From positions 1-64,000 of the forward strand of contig SVJJ01000006.1 in NCBI GenBank assembly GCA_015069045.1: a stretch of DNA of 64,000 nt, given 5' to 3'. The stretch comes from Oscillospiraceae bacterium. Lineage in GTDB: Bacteria > Bacillota > Clostridia > UBA1381 > UBA9506. Below, one piece after another: positions 39,367 through 49,077 of the stretch. The position numbers and the translations under genes are program-made. The notes under the pieces are model-generated. The model saw only the letters and a program-made list of their open reading frames with translations. It did no database searches and had not been told where the DNA came from. Numbering within the stretch: position 1 is the stretch's first letter; every line of letters begins with the position of its first letter.

Positions 39367-41922
39367 TCAAGTGTTTTGTTTGAAAAACACTTCAAGTAAT
39401 TCCGAATTGTGATGTGTATAAGTTGTGCCATCCATGATGATACTGCCTGAATCATGAGCAGTTGTCAATGTGTAAACGATAGGTCTTGTGTAAACCTCAA
39501 TCGCCTGACCTGACTGTACATTGGTAGCCTGGAATATGTAGGAGCCATCTGTTTCAAATGTCACATTGTTGATGCTATTTTCCACATCAAACAATGTTGT
39601 TGTAGTGTCAAGCGGTGTATCGTGGTGTGATGATGTAATATGTAAAATTTTAGATATTTCATAGCCTGTGTTTGCTAAGAAAATCATCTTGGCTGTATCT
39701 GTACCGGCAGTAACCTCTTCACGATATGTGTTGTCTATCTGTGTGCCGGTAACAGTTCCGCCGGTTGTTGCAGGCTCAACTGTAAGAGCGCCGCCATTGT
39801 CTATTACGCCACCTACAAGGTGAACATTTTCGTTAACGATCTCAACATCAAGATACGAAGATTCGGTAAGTGTGATGCCTGAATCGTTTATATTTGTAAG
39901 CACACAATCAAGTCTGTACATTGCCTCTGCATGGTTTGTTCCTGAAACAATTGACAGAACCTTTTCTACGTTAGCACCAAGAATCCAGTTTGCAAAATCG
40001 GTCACATCAACAGATGTACTTTCTGAAACATCAAGGGTTGCAATTACTGTATCATCACTGGCATCAGATGTTAAATTAGTATCAACCAATGAATACTGCA
40101 TTGTTACGCCAATGTTTTTCACTCCATCAGGACGGTATCCAGCCGGAATCATAGTAGCAAGAATATCGTTAAGAGTTGTATCATTATATTCAAAAGTAAA
40201 TGATGTTTGTGTTCCGATGTGTTTCCAATATTCTTCATCAAGAAGGTCATACTTTATATCAACACTATCATACTTGTTTGGAGCTGTGATTTCAGCAGTA
40301 CCTGAAGTTTCGGTCTGATAAATACCCGCACCATCATTTGTTGGAAGGTATCCGCCAAATGTATCGGCATTTTCATTCTCAACGATAGGGATATATATAA
40401 CAAGTTTTCTACCAAAGTCTGTACCACCGGTTCCATCTTTAGGAGAATCTGTTACGCAGTGATATCCAAAGTTAAAACCTGTTACCTTAATTGTTTTGCC
40501 GCCTTCTATTGTAACAGATGCTGTTGTAAAAGGCTTTTCTTCTGTAGCCCAACCACTTGAAGTTTTATCAACTGTGTAAACAGATATCTGTTCAAGGTCG
40601 TAAACACCGCCTTCTACTGCAGGCAGACGGAAGTACTCAGAAATAGTATCTGTTATAACAGATTTTTCATCCAAAGTTGAATTGGCTGTGATAGAAAATG
40701 CAATATCATGGAAAACATTTGTTACAGCACTGCTCTGCGTATGAGCGGAATAGTAAGAGTCAGCAATTTTTGTTCCAAGTGTGTCATATGCAGTTGCTTC
40801 CGGATAGTTACTTGAAAGGGCTTGCAGGAAGCTTACTGAATCAGTGGATGGTGTGCCAAGATACATTGAAAAAATATGTGCTCCATCATCCTTCATTGAC
40901 TTTGCAGCAGAAACAGCATTGTTAGCAACAGTTGTGCTGAAATCTGAAGCTGTTGTGGGAACACCATCTGTAATTACAACCACTACTTTTTTGCGGCTTG
41001 TGTATGTACCTGCAGGCTGACTGTTAAATATTTTTTCAGCCATTTCCATACCAAGGTCTGTTCTTGTGGCACCCTCGCCGTCAAGCTGAGCTATAGCCAT
41101 TCCGATAGTTCCGGTAGATGCAATATTTGTAGATGTGCAATTTACAAACGCATTCGCATAATTTTCGTCTGAAAGTGAACCGTAAGCGATTCCGGGGGTT
41201 GTAGCAGGTACATTGGTTGATGTTGTTACGCGTTCATAGATGGCCGTACTCTGGATATTAACCTTATCACCAACAAAAAGATATCCGCTTGTATACCAAC
41301 CGGCATCGCCCCACTGAAGAAATCCTGTCATTGGATTTGTGTGGTACGAAATAGCTCTATATTCATCACCTGACTGAATATAGTAAGTTTTATTTGTGTC
41401 AAGATTTGTTATGTCTGTTACCCTTTGATATTCAACATTTGTTACAGTCTGTGTATTATAAACCGTAAGAATTTCGGTGTTGTCATTATAGCCAGACTCA
41501 CTTGCAAAGCCAACAATTGCAAGTCGGTAAGAGTCGTTGTTTGAAGTATTAAAGTTCGCCACTTCCGAAGCAAAGGAGGTTACAGCATTTTTCATAATAC
41601 TGAGCTTTGTGGAGCTGTCTATTGTGTCGTCCATAGAACCGGACTGGTCAAGCACCAACACGATATCAGCTGGCACAGCTGCTGATGTTGAACTTGTAGA
41701 ACCTGTGGTATAGGCCTCAAGTTTAATCTTTCTTGGCTGACCGGATGCGGCAGGCAGAAGTTCCTTTGTAAACACAACAGGATCTGTTGCAGCAGAAACT
41801 GTTATGGTTGCAGGAAGCAATGTTAAAAGCATTGCAAATGTTAAAATTGTTGCCAGTATCCTTCTTGTTTTCATAAAATCATTCCTTTCAATATATTTCA
41901 TTATTGTTTTAGTATCAATCAA
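39367..41922 (-). CDS. Secreted VWA-domain protein
   Basis: Signal peptide MKTRRILATILTFAMLLTLLPATITVSAA; MIDAS DIVLVLDQSGSM; no C-terminal sorting signal seen. Confidence 0.88.
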   Translation of the reverse strand: MIDTKTIMKYIERNDFMKTRRILATILTFAMLLTLLPATITVSAATDPVVFTKELLPAASGQPRKIKLEAYTTGSTSSTSAAVPADIVLVLDQSGSMDDTIDSSTKLSIMKNAVTSFASEVANFNTSNNDSYRLAIVGFASESGYNDNTEILTVYNTQTVTNVEYQRVTDITNLDTNKTYYIQSGDEYRAISYHTNPMTGFLQWGDAGWYTSGYLFVGDKVNIQSTAIYERVTTSTNVPATTPGIAYGSLSDENYANAFVNCTSTNIASTGTIGMAIAQLDGEGATRTDLGMEMAEKIFNSQPAGTYTSRKKVVVVITDGVPTTASDFSTTVANNAVSAAKSMKDDGAHIFSMYLGTPSTDSVSFLQALSSNYPEATAYDTLGTKIADSYYSAHTQSSAVTNVFHDIAFSITANSTLDEKSVITDTISEYFRLPAVEGGVYDLEQISVYTVDKTSSGWATEEKPFTTASVTIEGGKTIKVTGFNFGYHCVTDSPKDGTGGTDFGRKLVIYIPIVENENADTFGGYLPTNDGAGIYQTETSGTAEITAPNKYDSVDIKYDLLDEEYWKHIGTQTSFTFEYNDTTLNDILATMIPAGYRPDGVKNIGVTMQYSLVDTNLTSDASDDTVIATLDVSESTSVDVTDFANWILGANVEKVLSIVSGTNHAEAMYRLDCVLTNINDSGITLTESSYLDVEIVNENVHLVGGVIDNGGALTVEPATTGGTVTGTQIDNTYREEVTAGTDTAKMIFLANTGYEISKILHITSSHHDTPLDTTTTLFDVENSINNVTFETDGSYIFQATNVQSGQAIEVYTRPIVYTLTTAHDSGSIIMDGTTYTHHNSELLEVFFKQNT

Positions 41923-42628
41923 GCCTTTTCACAAACTTATCAAACATATCTACTGCAATCTGTTCATAATCGAGAGCAAGAACTTTTTCGATTGTCTTTT
42001 TTCGTTCTTCCTCCGATACATTATATAGCATCAAAAGAGAGTTTAAAAATAGTGAAATCTTTTTGTCAAGGGCAAAATTTCTGTCAGAAACAGATTTTAG
42101 TGCTGCAAATTCAATACCGCTTGCCACTTCTTCAACGCTCTTAAAATCATGCTCTGTCCAATCCGGAAGTCTGCTTGAAAAAAGATTGTAATTCTTTTCA
42201 GCTGCCCAGAACTTTATATGTTTATATGTTTGAGGCAAATCATATGAATTATAATATAAATCCCATGCATTTCTGTTATTCTCACAAAGTGCAATTTGAA
42301 TCGCAACTTCTAAAGCATAGGCAAACAAAACATCGTTTTCTTTTTTATAAAAATCATCAAGTATGGTTGCATGGTAGTCCATAAGCTCCTCAACAAGAAT
42401 TTTAAGCAAATCTTCTTTTGAGTGGAAATAATAGGTTATATTCCCTACCCTAACTCCTGAAAGCTTTTCAATCATTTTAAAAGATGTTTTTGTGTAGCCG
42501 TTTTCGAGAAATAGCTTTGTTGCCGCGCGAACAACACTTATCTGTGCTTCAGTAAATGGATTTAGTCTGTCGTGCCGCTTAACAATACTATTTATCACTA
42601 TTACCACCTCCAAATGTTTAGAATGCAT
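41915..42628 (-). CDS. TetR/AcrR family regulator
   Basis: ISVVRAATKLFLENGYTKTSFKMIEKLSGVRVGNITYYFHSKEDLLKILVEELM. Confidence 0.9.
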   Translation of the reverse strand: MHSKHLEVVIVINSIVKRHDRLNPFTEAQISVVRAATKLFLENGYTKTSFKMIEKLSGVRVGNITYYFHSKEDLLKILVEELMDYHATILDDFYKKENDVLFAYALEVAIQIALCENNRNAWDLYYNSYDLPQTYKHIKFWAAEKNYNLFSSRLPDWTEHDFKSVEEVASGIEFAALKSVSDRNFALDKKISLFLNSLLMLYNVSEEERKKTIEKVLALDYEQIAVDMFDKFVKRLD

Positions 42629-42740
42629 CTAGTATGTATTCTAAATGTATCATAAACGCATCTTAATGTCAAGATAAATTTGTAAATTTTCAAGTTTTTT
42701 AATTGATATTTTTTGCAACATATAAAAAACAACCTAATAA

Positions 42741-42769
42741 TTGACTATTCTCCAATGTTATGATACAAT
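42741..42769 (+). promoter_or_regulatory. Sigma-A-type promoter at the right end of the element, reading into ychF
   Basis: TTGACT (42741-42746) N17 TACAAT (42764-42769). Confidence 0.7.
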
Positions 42770-42867
42770 AAAATAGTGTGTAATTTGAGAGAGAATAAAA
42801 TCAAATGGTGTCAAATTGGTGTCAGACTGATTTGAAAACCCTTGAAAACAAAGGAGATTTGAAACAA

Positions 42868-43965
42868 ATGAAACTAGGTATAGTTGGGCTTCCCAATGTA
42901 GGAAAGTCTACTTTATTTAATGCCATTACCCAGGCAGGTGCCGAATCTGCCAACTACCCCTTTTGCACCATTGAGCCCAATGTAGGTGTAGTGCCTGTGC
43001 CTGACGAGCGGTTAGACGCTTTGGCCGAAATGTACCACCCGCAAAAGGTCACACACGCTGTCATTGAATTTGTAGATATTGCCGGCCTTGTAAAAGGCGC
43101 CAGCCGAGGCGAAGGTTTGGGCAATAAATTTTTATCTCATATTCGTGAGGTAGATGCCATTGTTCATGTGGTTCGATGCTTTAATGACGATAATATCATC
43201 CATGTAGAAGGGTCTGTATCTCCCTTGCGGGATGTAGAAACCATCCAACTGGAATTAATTTTTGCTGATTTGGAGATGTTGGATAAACGCATTGATAAAA
43301 CAAAGAAAATGATGAAGTCTGGCGAGAAAAAATATCAGCAGGAACTCACTTTATTGGAAGAAATTAAGGTTCTGTTGGAAAGCGGAAAGCCGGCTCGAAC
43401 AAAGGCTTATACCGAGGAGGAGGCTTCGTTAATTTGGGATTTACCCCTGTTAACCCTAAAACCTGTTCTCTATGCGGCTAATGTGTCCGAGGAAGATTTT
43501 ATTAACGGCATTGAAAACAACAAAATGGTACAGGAACTAACCGCTATGGCCCAAGAGGAAGGTTCCGAGGTGATGCCTATTTCCGCCAAAATTGAGGAGG
43601 ATGTTTCCGCCCTTGAGCCCAGTGAAAAATTAGAATTTTTGCATGAATTGGGTATTGCAGAATCCGGCCTTGACCGCTTGGTTAAAAAAAGCTATAAATT
43701 GTTAGGCTTAATCAGCTATTTAACTGCCGGCGAGCCTGAAGTAAGGGCATGGACCATAACCCGGGGCACAAAAGCCCCCGGTGCAGCCGGTAAAATTCAT
43801 ACGGATTTTGAAAAAGGTTTTATTCGAGCCGAAGTTGTCGCCTATCGTGATTTAATGGAGTGTGGCAGCATGGTTGCCGCAAAAGAAAAAGGCCTGGTTC
43901 GTTCCGAAGGCAAAGAATATGTTATGGAAGATGGGGACATTGTTCTTTTCCGCTTCAATGTGTAA
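42868..43965 (+). CDS. ychF: Redox-regulated ATPase YchF/OLA1
   Basis: MKLGIVGLPNVGKSTLFNAITQAGAESANYPFCTIEPNVG; AAGGAG at 42851-42856; ORF-track start 42805 rejected. Confidence 0.96.
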   Translation: MKLGIVGLPNVGKSTLFNAITQAGAESANYPFCTIEPNVGVVPVPDERLDALAEMYHPQKVTHAVIEFVDIAGLVKGASRGEGLGNKFLSHIREVDAIVHVVRCFNDDNIIHVEGSVSPLRDVETIQLELIFADLEMLDKRIDKTKKMMKSGEKKYQQELTLLEEIKVLLESGKPARTKAYTEEEASLIWDLPLLTLKPVLYAANVSEEDFINGIENNKMVQELTAMAQEEGSEVMPISAKIEEDVSALEPSEKLEFLHELGIAESGLDRLVKKSYKLLGLISYLTAGEPEVRAWTITRGTKAPGAAGKIHTDFEKGFIRAEVVAYRDLMECGSMVAAKEKGLVRSEGKEYVMEDGDIVLFRFNV

Positions 43966-44142
43966 AAGGATGCCTGCCGGGTAACAGGCGGACTGTCATA
44001 GAGTTTGGTTGGATGGCATATATTGATAAAAAGCCATCCGCTCGGCTCACGGCGGAAAGGGATTCGTCTGTAAGGGGCTCCAATAGGGCCCATGTTTCCC
44101 CGGTAAATCAAAAATTTTTGTGAGCCGGAAAGGCATGAAAAC

Positions 44143-44961
44143 ATGAAAATTTTTGTACTCAGCAAAAAGCCCTTAATTGCGTATATTCTTGTTCTTTTTT
44201 CCGCCGCCATTCTCCTTATTTTCAGTTCCAATTCTGCAACATCTGTTTTTAACCCGGAGGGCGCAGACAGACTGCTCCCCATTTATAATGTGGATCGGGG
44301 GACTGAAAAAGTTTGTACCCTCACCTTTGATGCAGCTTGGGATGATAAGGATACCGATCAACTGATATCTATTTTAGATACATATCAAGTCAAAGCTACT
44401 TTTTTTATGGTGGGTAGTTGGGTAGAAAAATATCCTGAATCCGTCAAAAAATTTGCTGACCACGGTCACGAAATCATGAATCATTCCGATACCCATCCCC
44501 ACATCAATCAGTTGTCAGAGGAAAAGGTCCGGCAGGAAATCATTGGCTGTGCTGATAAAATAGAAGCTGTTACCGGTAAACGCCCCACTTTGTTCCGTGG
44601 ACCCTACGGCGAATATAATAATACGGTTATCCGTCAGGCAGAAACTTTGGGTCACAAAACCTTGCAATGGGATGTAGATAGCTTAGATTGGAAGGACCTG
44701 GAAACAGAAGATATTGTTACCCGGGTGCTAAAGCGCGTAAAACCCGGATCTGTTATGCTTTTTCATAACGGCGCTAAAAATACCCCTGCCGCACTACCGC
44801 AAATTATTGAAAAACTGCAAGCAGAGGGATACCGTTTTGTAACCGCGACAGAACTGTTATTGCCGGAGCCAACGGTTGTTAATCGCCAAGGCACACAAGT
44901 GGCACAAGACCTCCCTACACCTGGCCCAACTGAATCTGTAGAAAGCACCCATGCAGCATAA
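44143..44961 (+). CDS. Polysaccharide deacetylase family protein, PdaB-like
   Basis: VCTLTFDAAWDDKDTDQLISIL, HGHEIMNHSDTHPHINQL, LFRGPYGEYNN. Confidence 0.88.
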   Translation: MKIFVLSKKPLIAYILVLFSAAILLIFSSNSATSVFNPEGADRLLPIYNVDRGTEKVCTLTFDAAWDDKDTDQLISILDTYQVKATFFMVGSWVEKYPESVKKFADHGHEIMNHSDTHPHINQLSEEKVRQEIIGCADKIEAVTGKRPTLFRGPYGEYNNTVIRQAETLGHKTLQWDVDSLDWKDLETEDIVTRVLKRVKPGSVMLFHNGAKNTPAALPQIIEKLQAEGYRFVTATELLLPEPTVVNRQGTQVAQDLPTPGPTESVESTHAA

Positions 44962-45012
44962 AATTACAATTCCCGCACATTCTTTAGCGGACTTTTCTTA
45001 TACAATAAATAT

Positions 45013-45036
45013 CCACCCGCACAGCGGGTGGTTTTT
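45013..45036 (+). terminator. Intrinsic terminator
   Basis: CCACCCGC-ACA-GCGGGTGG-TTTTT. Confidence 0.8.
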
Positions 45037-45069
45037 CATTTTCGGGTATAGCCCTAAACATTACTGGCT

Positions 45070-45333
45070 GCGCACAAGTGCGTTTTTTATTGGCCTACCA
45101 GCCATAGAGCTGCTACTTGCTACCCATAAATGGGCTATTACTGTGTATTTCCAGGTAAATTCTGTGGAACAAAAATAGGCTTGACAATCTGACGAGGCTT
45201 TACTCATTAAAACATTCTACTAAATTGCTCATTTATACTATAGAATAAAGTTGCTTTAGCGCTTATATATTCTTTTGTTCATCGGTTAACCTATATCAAA
45301 CCACGCGACTCTCCCATGGTTTTCTTTATACAA
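45070..45333. repeat. Copy A of a two-module intergenic repeat (modules 45070-45138 and 45277-45333)
   Basis: Matches copy B modules at 50051-50119 and 50415-50471. Confidence 0.75.
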
Positions 45334-45334
45334 T

Positions 45335-45382
45335 AAAAAGGCGATAGCAACGGATGTTAATCAATCTGCTATCGCCTTTTTA
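45335..45382. terminator. Long inverted repeat / terminator
   Basis: AAAAAGGCGATAGCA-...-TGCTATCGCCTTTTT. Confidence 0.75.
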
Positions 45383-45393
45383 TGTTTCACTTT

Positions 45394-46770
45394 TTATTCA
45401 TCTATCTGGGGCAAACGGGATAAACTCGTCGCAATTTCCTCATCGGTAGGCACATAATCACTCATAACCCCATTATGGAATTTTTCATAGGATGCCATAT
45501 CAAAATACCCTGTGCCTGTCAGGCCAAAGAGAATGGTTTTCTCCTCCCCGGTTTCTTTACACCGCAAAGCCTCATCAATAGCAACACGAATGGCGTGGCT
45601 GCTTTCCGGTGCCGGCAATGTACCCTCCACCCTGGCGAAAAGCTCCGCTGCTTCAAAAACGCTGGTTTGCTTAACCGATACGGCTTCCATGTAACCATCA
45701 TCATATAACTGTGACAAGGTTGAACTCATGCCATGATAGCGCAACCCACCTGCATGGGTGGCTGCCGGCATAAATCCGCTGCCTAAGGTATACATTTTAG
45801 AAAGAGGACAAACCTTGCCGGTATCACAATAATCATAGACATATTTGCCACGGGTTAAACTGGGACAGGAGGCGGGTTCAACAGCAATGAACCGATAATC
45901 TGCCTTGCCCTTGATTTTTTCGCCCATAAAGGGTGCAATTAAACCACCTAAATTAGAACCGCCACCGGCACAACCAATAATAACATCCGGTTTAATGCCG
46001 TATTTGTCCATTGCAGCTTTAGCCTCAAGGCCAATAACGGATTGATGCAGCATAACCTGATTCAAAACACTACCCAAAACATAGCGATAACCCTCTAAAG
46101 AGGTAGCCACCTCCACCGCCTCAGAAATGGCGCAGCCCAAACTGCCCCCTGTTCCGGGATGCTCGGCTAAAATATTTCTGCCAACGGCTGTATCCATAGA
46201 AGGAGAAGGCGTAACAGAAGCGCCATAGGTCTTCATAATTTCCCGTCTGAAAGGCTTTTGTTCGTAGGAAACTTTAACCATGTAAACCTTACAATCTAAA
46301 TCATAATAAGAGCATGCCATGGAAAGGGCTGTTCCCCATTGCCCTGCACCTGTTTCTGTAGTAACGCCCACAAGGCCTTGCTGTTTGGCATAAAAAGCCT
46401 GTGGAATAGCAGAATTTAATTTATGGCTGCCACTGGTGTTATTGCCCTCAAATTTATAATAAATTTTTGCCGGGGTTTGTAGTTTTTCCTCTAAGCAGTA
46501 TGCGCGAACCAACGGAGATGGGCGGTACATCCGATAAAATTTGCGAATATCCTCAGGAATGGCAATATATGCCGTTGTATCATCCAGCTCCTGCTTAACC
46601 AGCTCATCACAAAATACTACGGCCAGCTCCGCTTCTGTCATGGGTTTTCCCGTTTGCGGATTTAAAAGGGGTGCCGGCTTATTTTTCATATCAGCACGCA
46701 AATTATACCATGCCTTAGGCATTTCCTCTTCGCTCAAATAAATTTTGTAGGGAATTTCATTGTTTTTCAT
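45394..46770 (-). CDS. TrpB-like PLP-dependent enzyme (TrpB2-type tryptophan synthase beta)
   Basis: RPSPLVRAYCLEEKLQTPAKIYYKFEGNNTSGSHKLNSA, ETGAGQWGTALSMA, GCAGGGSNLGGL. Confidence 0.9.
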   Translation of the reverse strand: MKNNEIPYKIYLSEEEMPKAWYNLRADMKNKPAPLLNPQTGKPMTEAELAVVFCDELVKQELDDTTAYIAIPEDIRKFYRMYRPSPLVRAYCLEEKLQTPAKIYYKFEGNNTSGSHKLNSAIPQAFYAKQQGLVGVTTETGAGQWGTALSMACSYYDLDCKVYMVKVSYEQKPFRREIMKTYGASVTPSPSMDTAVGRNILAEHPGTGGSLGCAISEAVEVATSLEGYRYVLGSVLNQVMLHQSVIGLEAKAAMDKYGIKPDVIIGCAGGGSNLGGLIAPFMGEKIKGKADYRFIAVEPASCPSLTRGKYVYDYCDTGKVCPLSKMYTLGSGFMPAATHAGGLRYHGMSSTLSQLYDDGYMEAVSVKQTSVFEAAELFARVEGTLPAPESSHAIRVAIDEALRCKETGEEKTILFGLTGTGYFDMASYEKFHNGVMSDYVPTDEEIATSLSRLPQIDE

Positions 46771-46829
46771 TGTTTTCAGGCTCCTTTCTTTTCTCGCTTT
46801 TGCGATACATCATAGGGGACAGGATAAAA

Positions 46830-47095
46830 ACAAAAAACTCCCGTCCCAATTTGCTGGGACAGGAGATAAATCCTGCGGTGCCACCCGGCTTGGTGCAAAA
46901 CTGCACCCACTTACGCATACCATCATATGCAAGCCCTTGATAACGGAGTGCTAAGCTCCGGCGCACATACTCGATTTCTCTTTCTGATTGCCCTCGGAAG
47001 TCCATTCAGATTTACATGTAATGTCACAATTCCACCGCCTGTGACTCTCTCGAAAAACAGAGGTAAAACCTACTTACTCTCCCTCAACGGTTTAA
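46830..47095 (-). promoter_or_regulatory. T-box leader, predicted tryptophan specifier (TGG at 47002-47004)
   Basis: GGGTGGCACCGCAGG box; terminator CTCCTGTCCCAGCAAATTGGGACGGGAGTTTTTT; GAGAGTAAGTAGG; AATGGACTTCC specifier; promoter TTGACA-N17-TAGAAT at 47099-47127. Confidence 0.92.
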
Positions 47096-47196
47096 CTTAT
47101 TCTACCATAGGTTTTTTTATTTGTCAATCTTTTTTGTAAAATTTATCTTCTGCATTAGGCGCCACACCTTTTTTTCATATAGTTTTCTATCTGCAA

Positions 47197-47232
47197 AAAG
47201 AGAAAGCACAACTATGATGTGCTTTCTCTTCG
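47197..47232 (-). terminator. Intrinsic terminator
   Basis: GAGAAAGCACA-TCATAG-TTGTGCTTTCTCTTTTT on minus strand. Confidence 0.75.
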
Positions 47233-47255
47233 GTTATATATAATTGCGTTTTCTT

Positions 47256-48218
47256 TTAGTTACACTCTGCCACTAAAGGACCGGCAACATCTTTAATATA
47301 AAACAGCTTGCCGGGTAATGTAGGCATAAAGCTTGATGTTACCCACATATCGGGTTTATAGCGAAGTGTCATCCAAAAACTCATGCCCTGCCATTGCATA
47401 CCGCGATTAAAGGCACCATCGCAACCGCCAATTGCATAGTCAGCCTGTAAGAACAAGCCGGGGCCAATTGTGTTGGCTCTGCAGGGAACTAATGTAGTTC
47501 TGGATTTAAAGCTTGTAATTGCGTTTTGCTCAATGGTAATAGGATGGAGCTTTGCACCAATGCGATAAGGTGTTTTTTTCCACTCTTCTACCGAAGAAAA
47601 TTCTTCAGCAAACTGCGGTTCCCAAAAAGCAATATGACACATTCTACCAATACCGTATACCAACACAAGCTTAACGCCTTCTTTTTTCAGAGCTTCTATT
47701 TTAGAAACATAGGTAGGCAGGTTTTCCTTTGTTGCAAAGTTCCGTTGGTTTTCAGGCACCGTTAAGTCCCCAAGGGGGCTAAACAAGGCGTCACACATTG
47801 CGTTTTGGAAGGCTGCCGGGTCATTAGCCGGCAGGGTGTTACCCTCTCCGTCTGACCATTCATCCATATTAAAGGTATAAACATGGTCACATTTTACATT
47901 CCATGATTTAAGGAAGAATACGACCCATTTATACATACCCATGGGGCCAACAGGAAGAATAAAAGCAATTCTTTCGCCGTTATCACGAGCTTTTTTAATT
48001 TGAAGCGCAATTTCGTGACCCATGTAGGTGTCAAACTCGCCCAATGTTTCGCAACGAACAGGATTAAAATCCTTATGCCAAAAATCCTGCCTGTCTTCCA
48101 CCTTGTTGTTAACATCGCAGCACTTGTTAATTTTTTCCCAGTCCCATCCCTTTGGATAAAATCCATCAAGAAGTGACCCTTTTAATGTACTCATAAAATC
48201 CATTTTCGTTACCTCCAA
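47256..48218 (-). CDS. Glucosamine-6-phosphate deaminase/isomerase-like protein
   Basis: NagB-like: [57 protein letters not shown]. Confidence 0.8.
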   Translation of the reverse strand: MEVTKMDFMSTLKGSLLDGFYPKGWDWEKINKCCDVNNKVEDRQDFWHKDFNPVRCETLGEFDTYMGHEIALQIKKARDNGERIAFILPVGPMGMYKWVVFFLKSWNVKCDHVYTFNMDEWSDGEGNTLPANDPAAFQNAMCDALFSPLGDLTVPENQRNFATKENLPTYVSKIEALKKEGVKLVLVYGIGRMCHIAFWEPQFAEEFSSVEEWKKTPYRIGAKLHPITIEQNAITSFKSRTTLVPCRANTIGPGLFLQADYAIGGCDGAFNRGMQWQGMSFWMTLRYKPDMWVTSSFMPTLPGKLFYIKDVAGPLVAECN

Positions 48219-48245
48219 TTACATTTTTTTATTGTTTATAACTCA

Positions 48246-48959
48246 TTATGGCAATAATCTTTTTGTTGTTACCTTGGGACCAACCAAACATTCTCTAAAT
48301 CCCTCAGCATATTGAGCGCCGCATTGTAATCCTCTGTACCGGCTCAATACTTTTAAATTGTCCAAAACATCCATGCCGTCATGGTCTTTAAGCCATGTAA
48401 GCTGACTTTCGTGACATGACAACATCTTATATTTTGCGTCAAATTCTTCTGTTATGTCCACATACATGGTAGGAACAAAATCTATACCATTATAGTTATC
48501 TTGATAGTAAATAGGTGTAACCTTTGCTACACTGTCCACCTGGGTTTTATAATGGGGAACGCTTGCAAGAAAGCTTGCGTCAAACACTAATTTAGACACA
48601 GCAACATGATCCGGCATATAATCGTTAGGAGAGTGTGTAATAATAAAATCCGGATTGGCGCGTCTGATAACATCAACAACCTTATCCCGATGTTCTTTAC
48701 TGCTTTCGTAAACGACGCAATCTCCAATGTCGCAGGTAACAACCTCAACACCAATAACCTTACCTGCCCGCTGTGCTTCTTTAATTCTCATTGGGCCAAG
48801 TTCCTCCGGCTCAATAACCATATGACCCAAATTTCCGTTACAAACATGGCAAAGGGTAACCTTATCTCCCCGCTTAACGCATTTTGCTAAAGTTCCGGCG
48901 CAATAAAACTCAGCGTCATCGGGATGGCACACAATTGCTAAAACATTCATTGGTTTCAT
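48246..48959 (-). CDS. PIG-L family deacetylase
   Basis: VLAIVCHPDDAEFYCAGTLAKCVKRGDKV, HSPNDYMPDH. Confidence 0.93.
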   Translation of the reverse strand: MKPMNVLAIVCHPDDAEFYCAGTLAKCVKRGDKVTLCHVCNGNLGHMVIEPEELGPMRIKEAQRAGKVIGVEVVTCDIGDCVVYESSKEHRDKVVDVIRRANPDFIITHSPNDYMPDHVAVSKLVFDASFLASVPHYKTQVDSVAKVTPIYYQDNYNGIDFVPTMYVDITEEFDAKYKMLSCHESQLTWLKDHDGMDVLDNLKVLSRYRGLQCGAQYAEGFRECLVGPKVTTKRLLP

Positions 48960-49077
48960 CTCCCTATAATATAATTAAACGTTGACTTTTCTATGTTTCT
49001 ATTATATTATATATGATGTAGGATGTATTTGATAATTGATATGGTTAATTTAACATTTTTTCCGGCGGTGATGGTGT

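Larger units (their letters stand above)
36899..42883. mobile_element. Integrated element (IME/genomic-island relic) at the 5' end of ychF, no integrase inside
   Basis: Imperfect direct repeat CAAAGGAGA...ATGAAAYTAGGTATAG at 36899-36935 and 42849-42883; paired internal motifs ATGGTGTAAACGTGGTGTACAG (37065-37086) and ATGGTGTCAAATTGGTGTCAG (42805-42825); accessory gene content. Confidence 0.7.

Noticed and set aside
42805-42867. N-terminal extension MVSNWCQTDLKTLENKGDLKQ of YchF in the ORF track
   Set aside because: A proper RBS and the conserved MKLGIVGLPNVGKS start are at 42868; the extension overlaps element-end repeats
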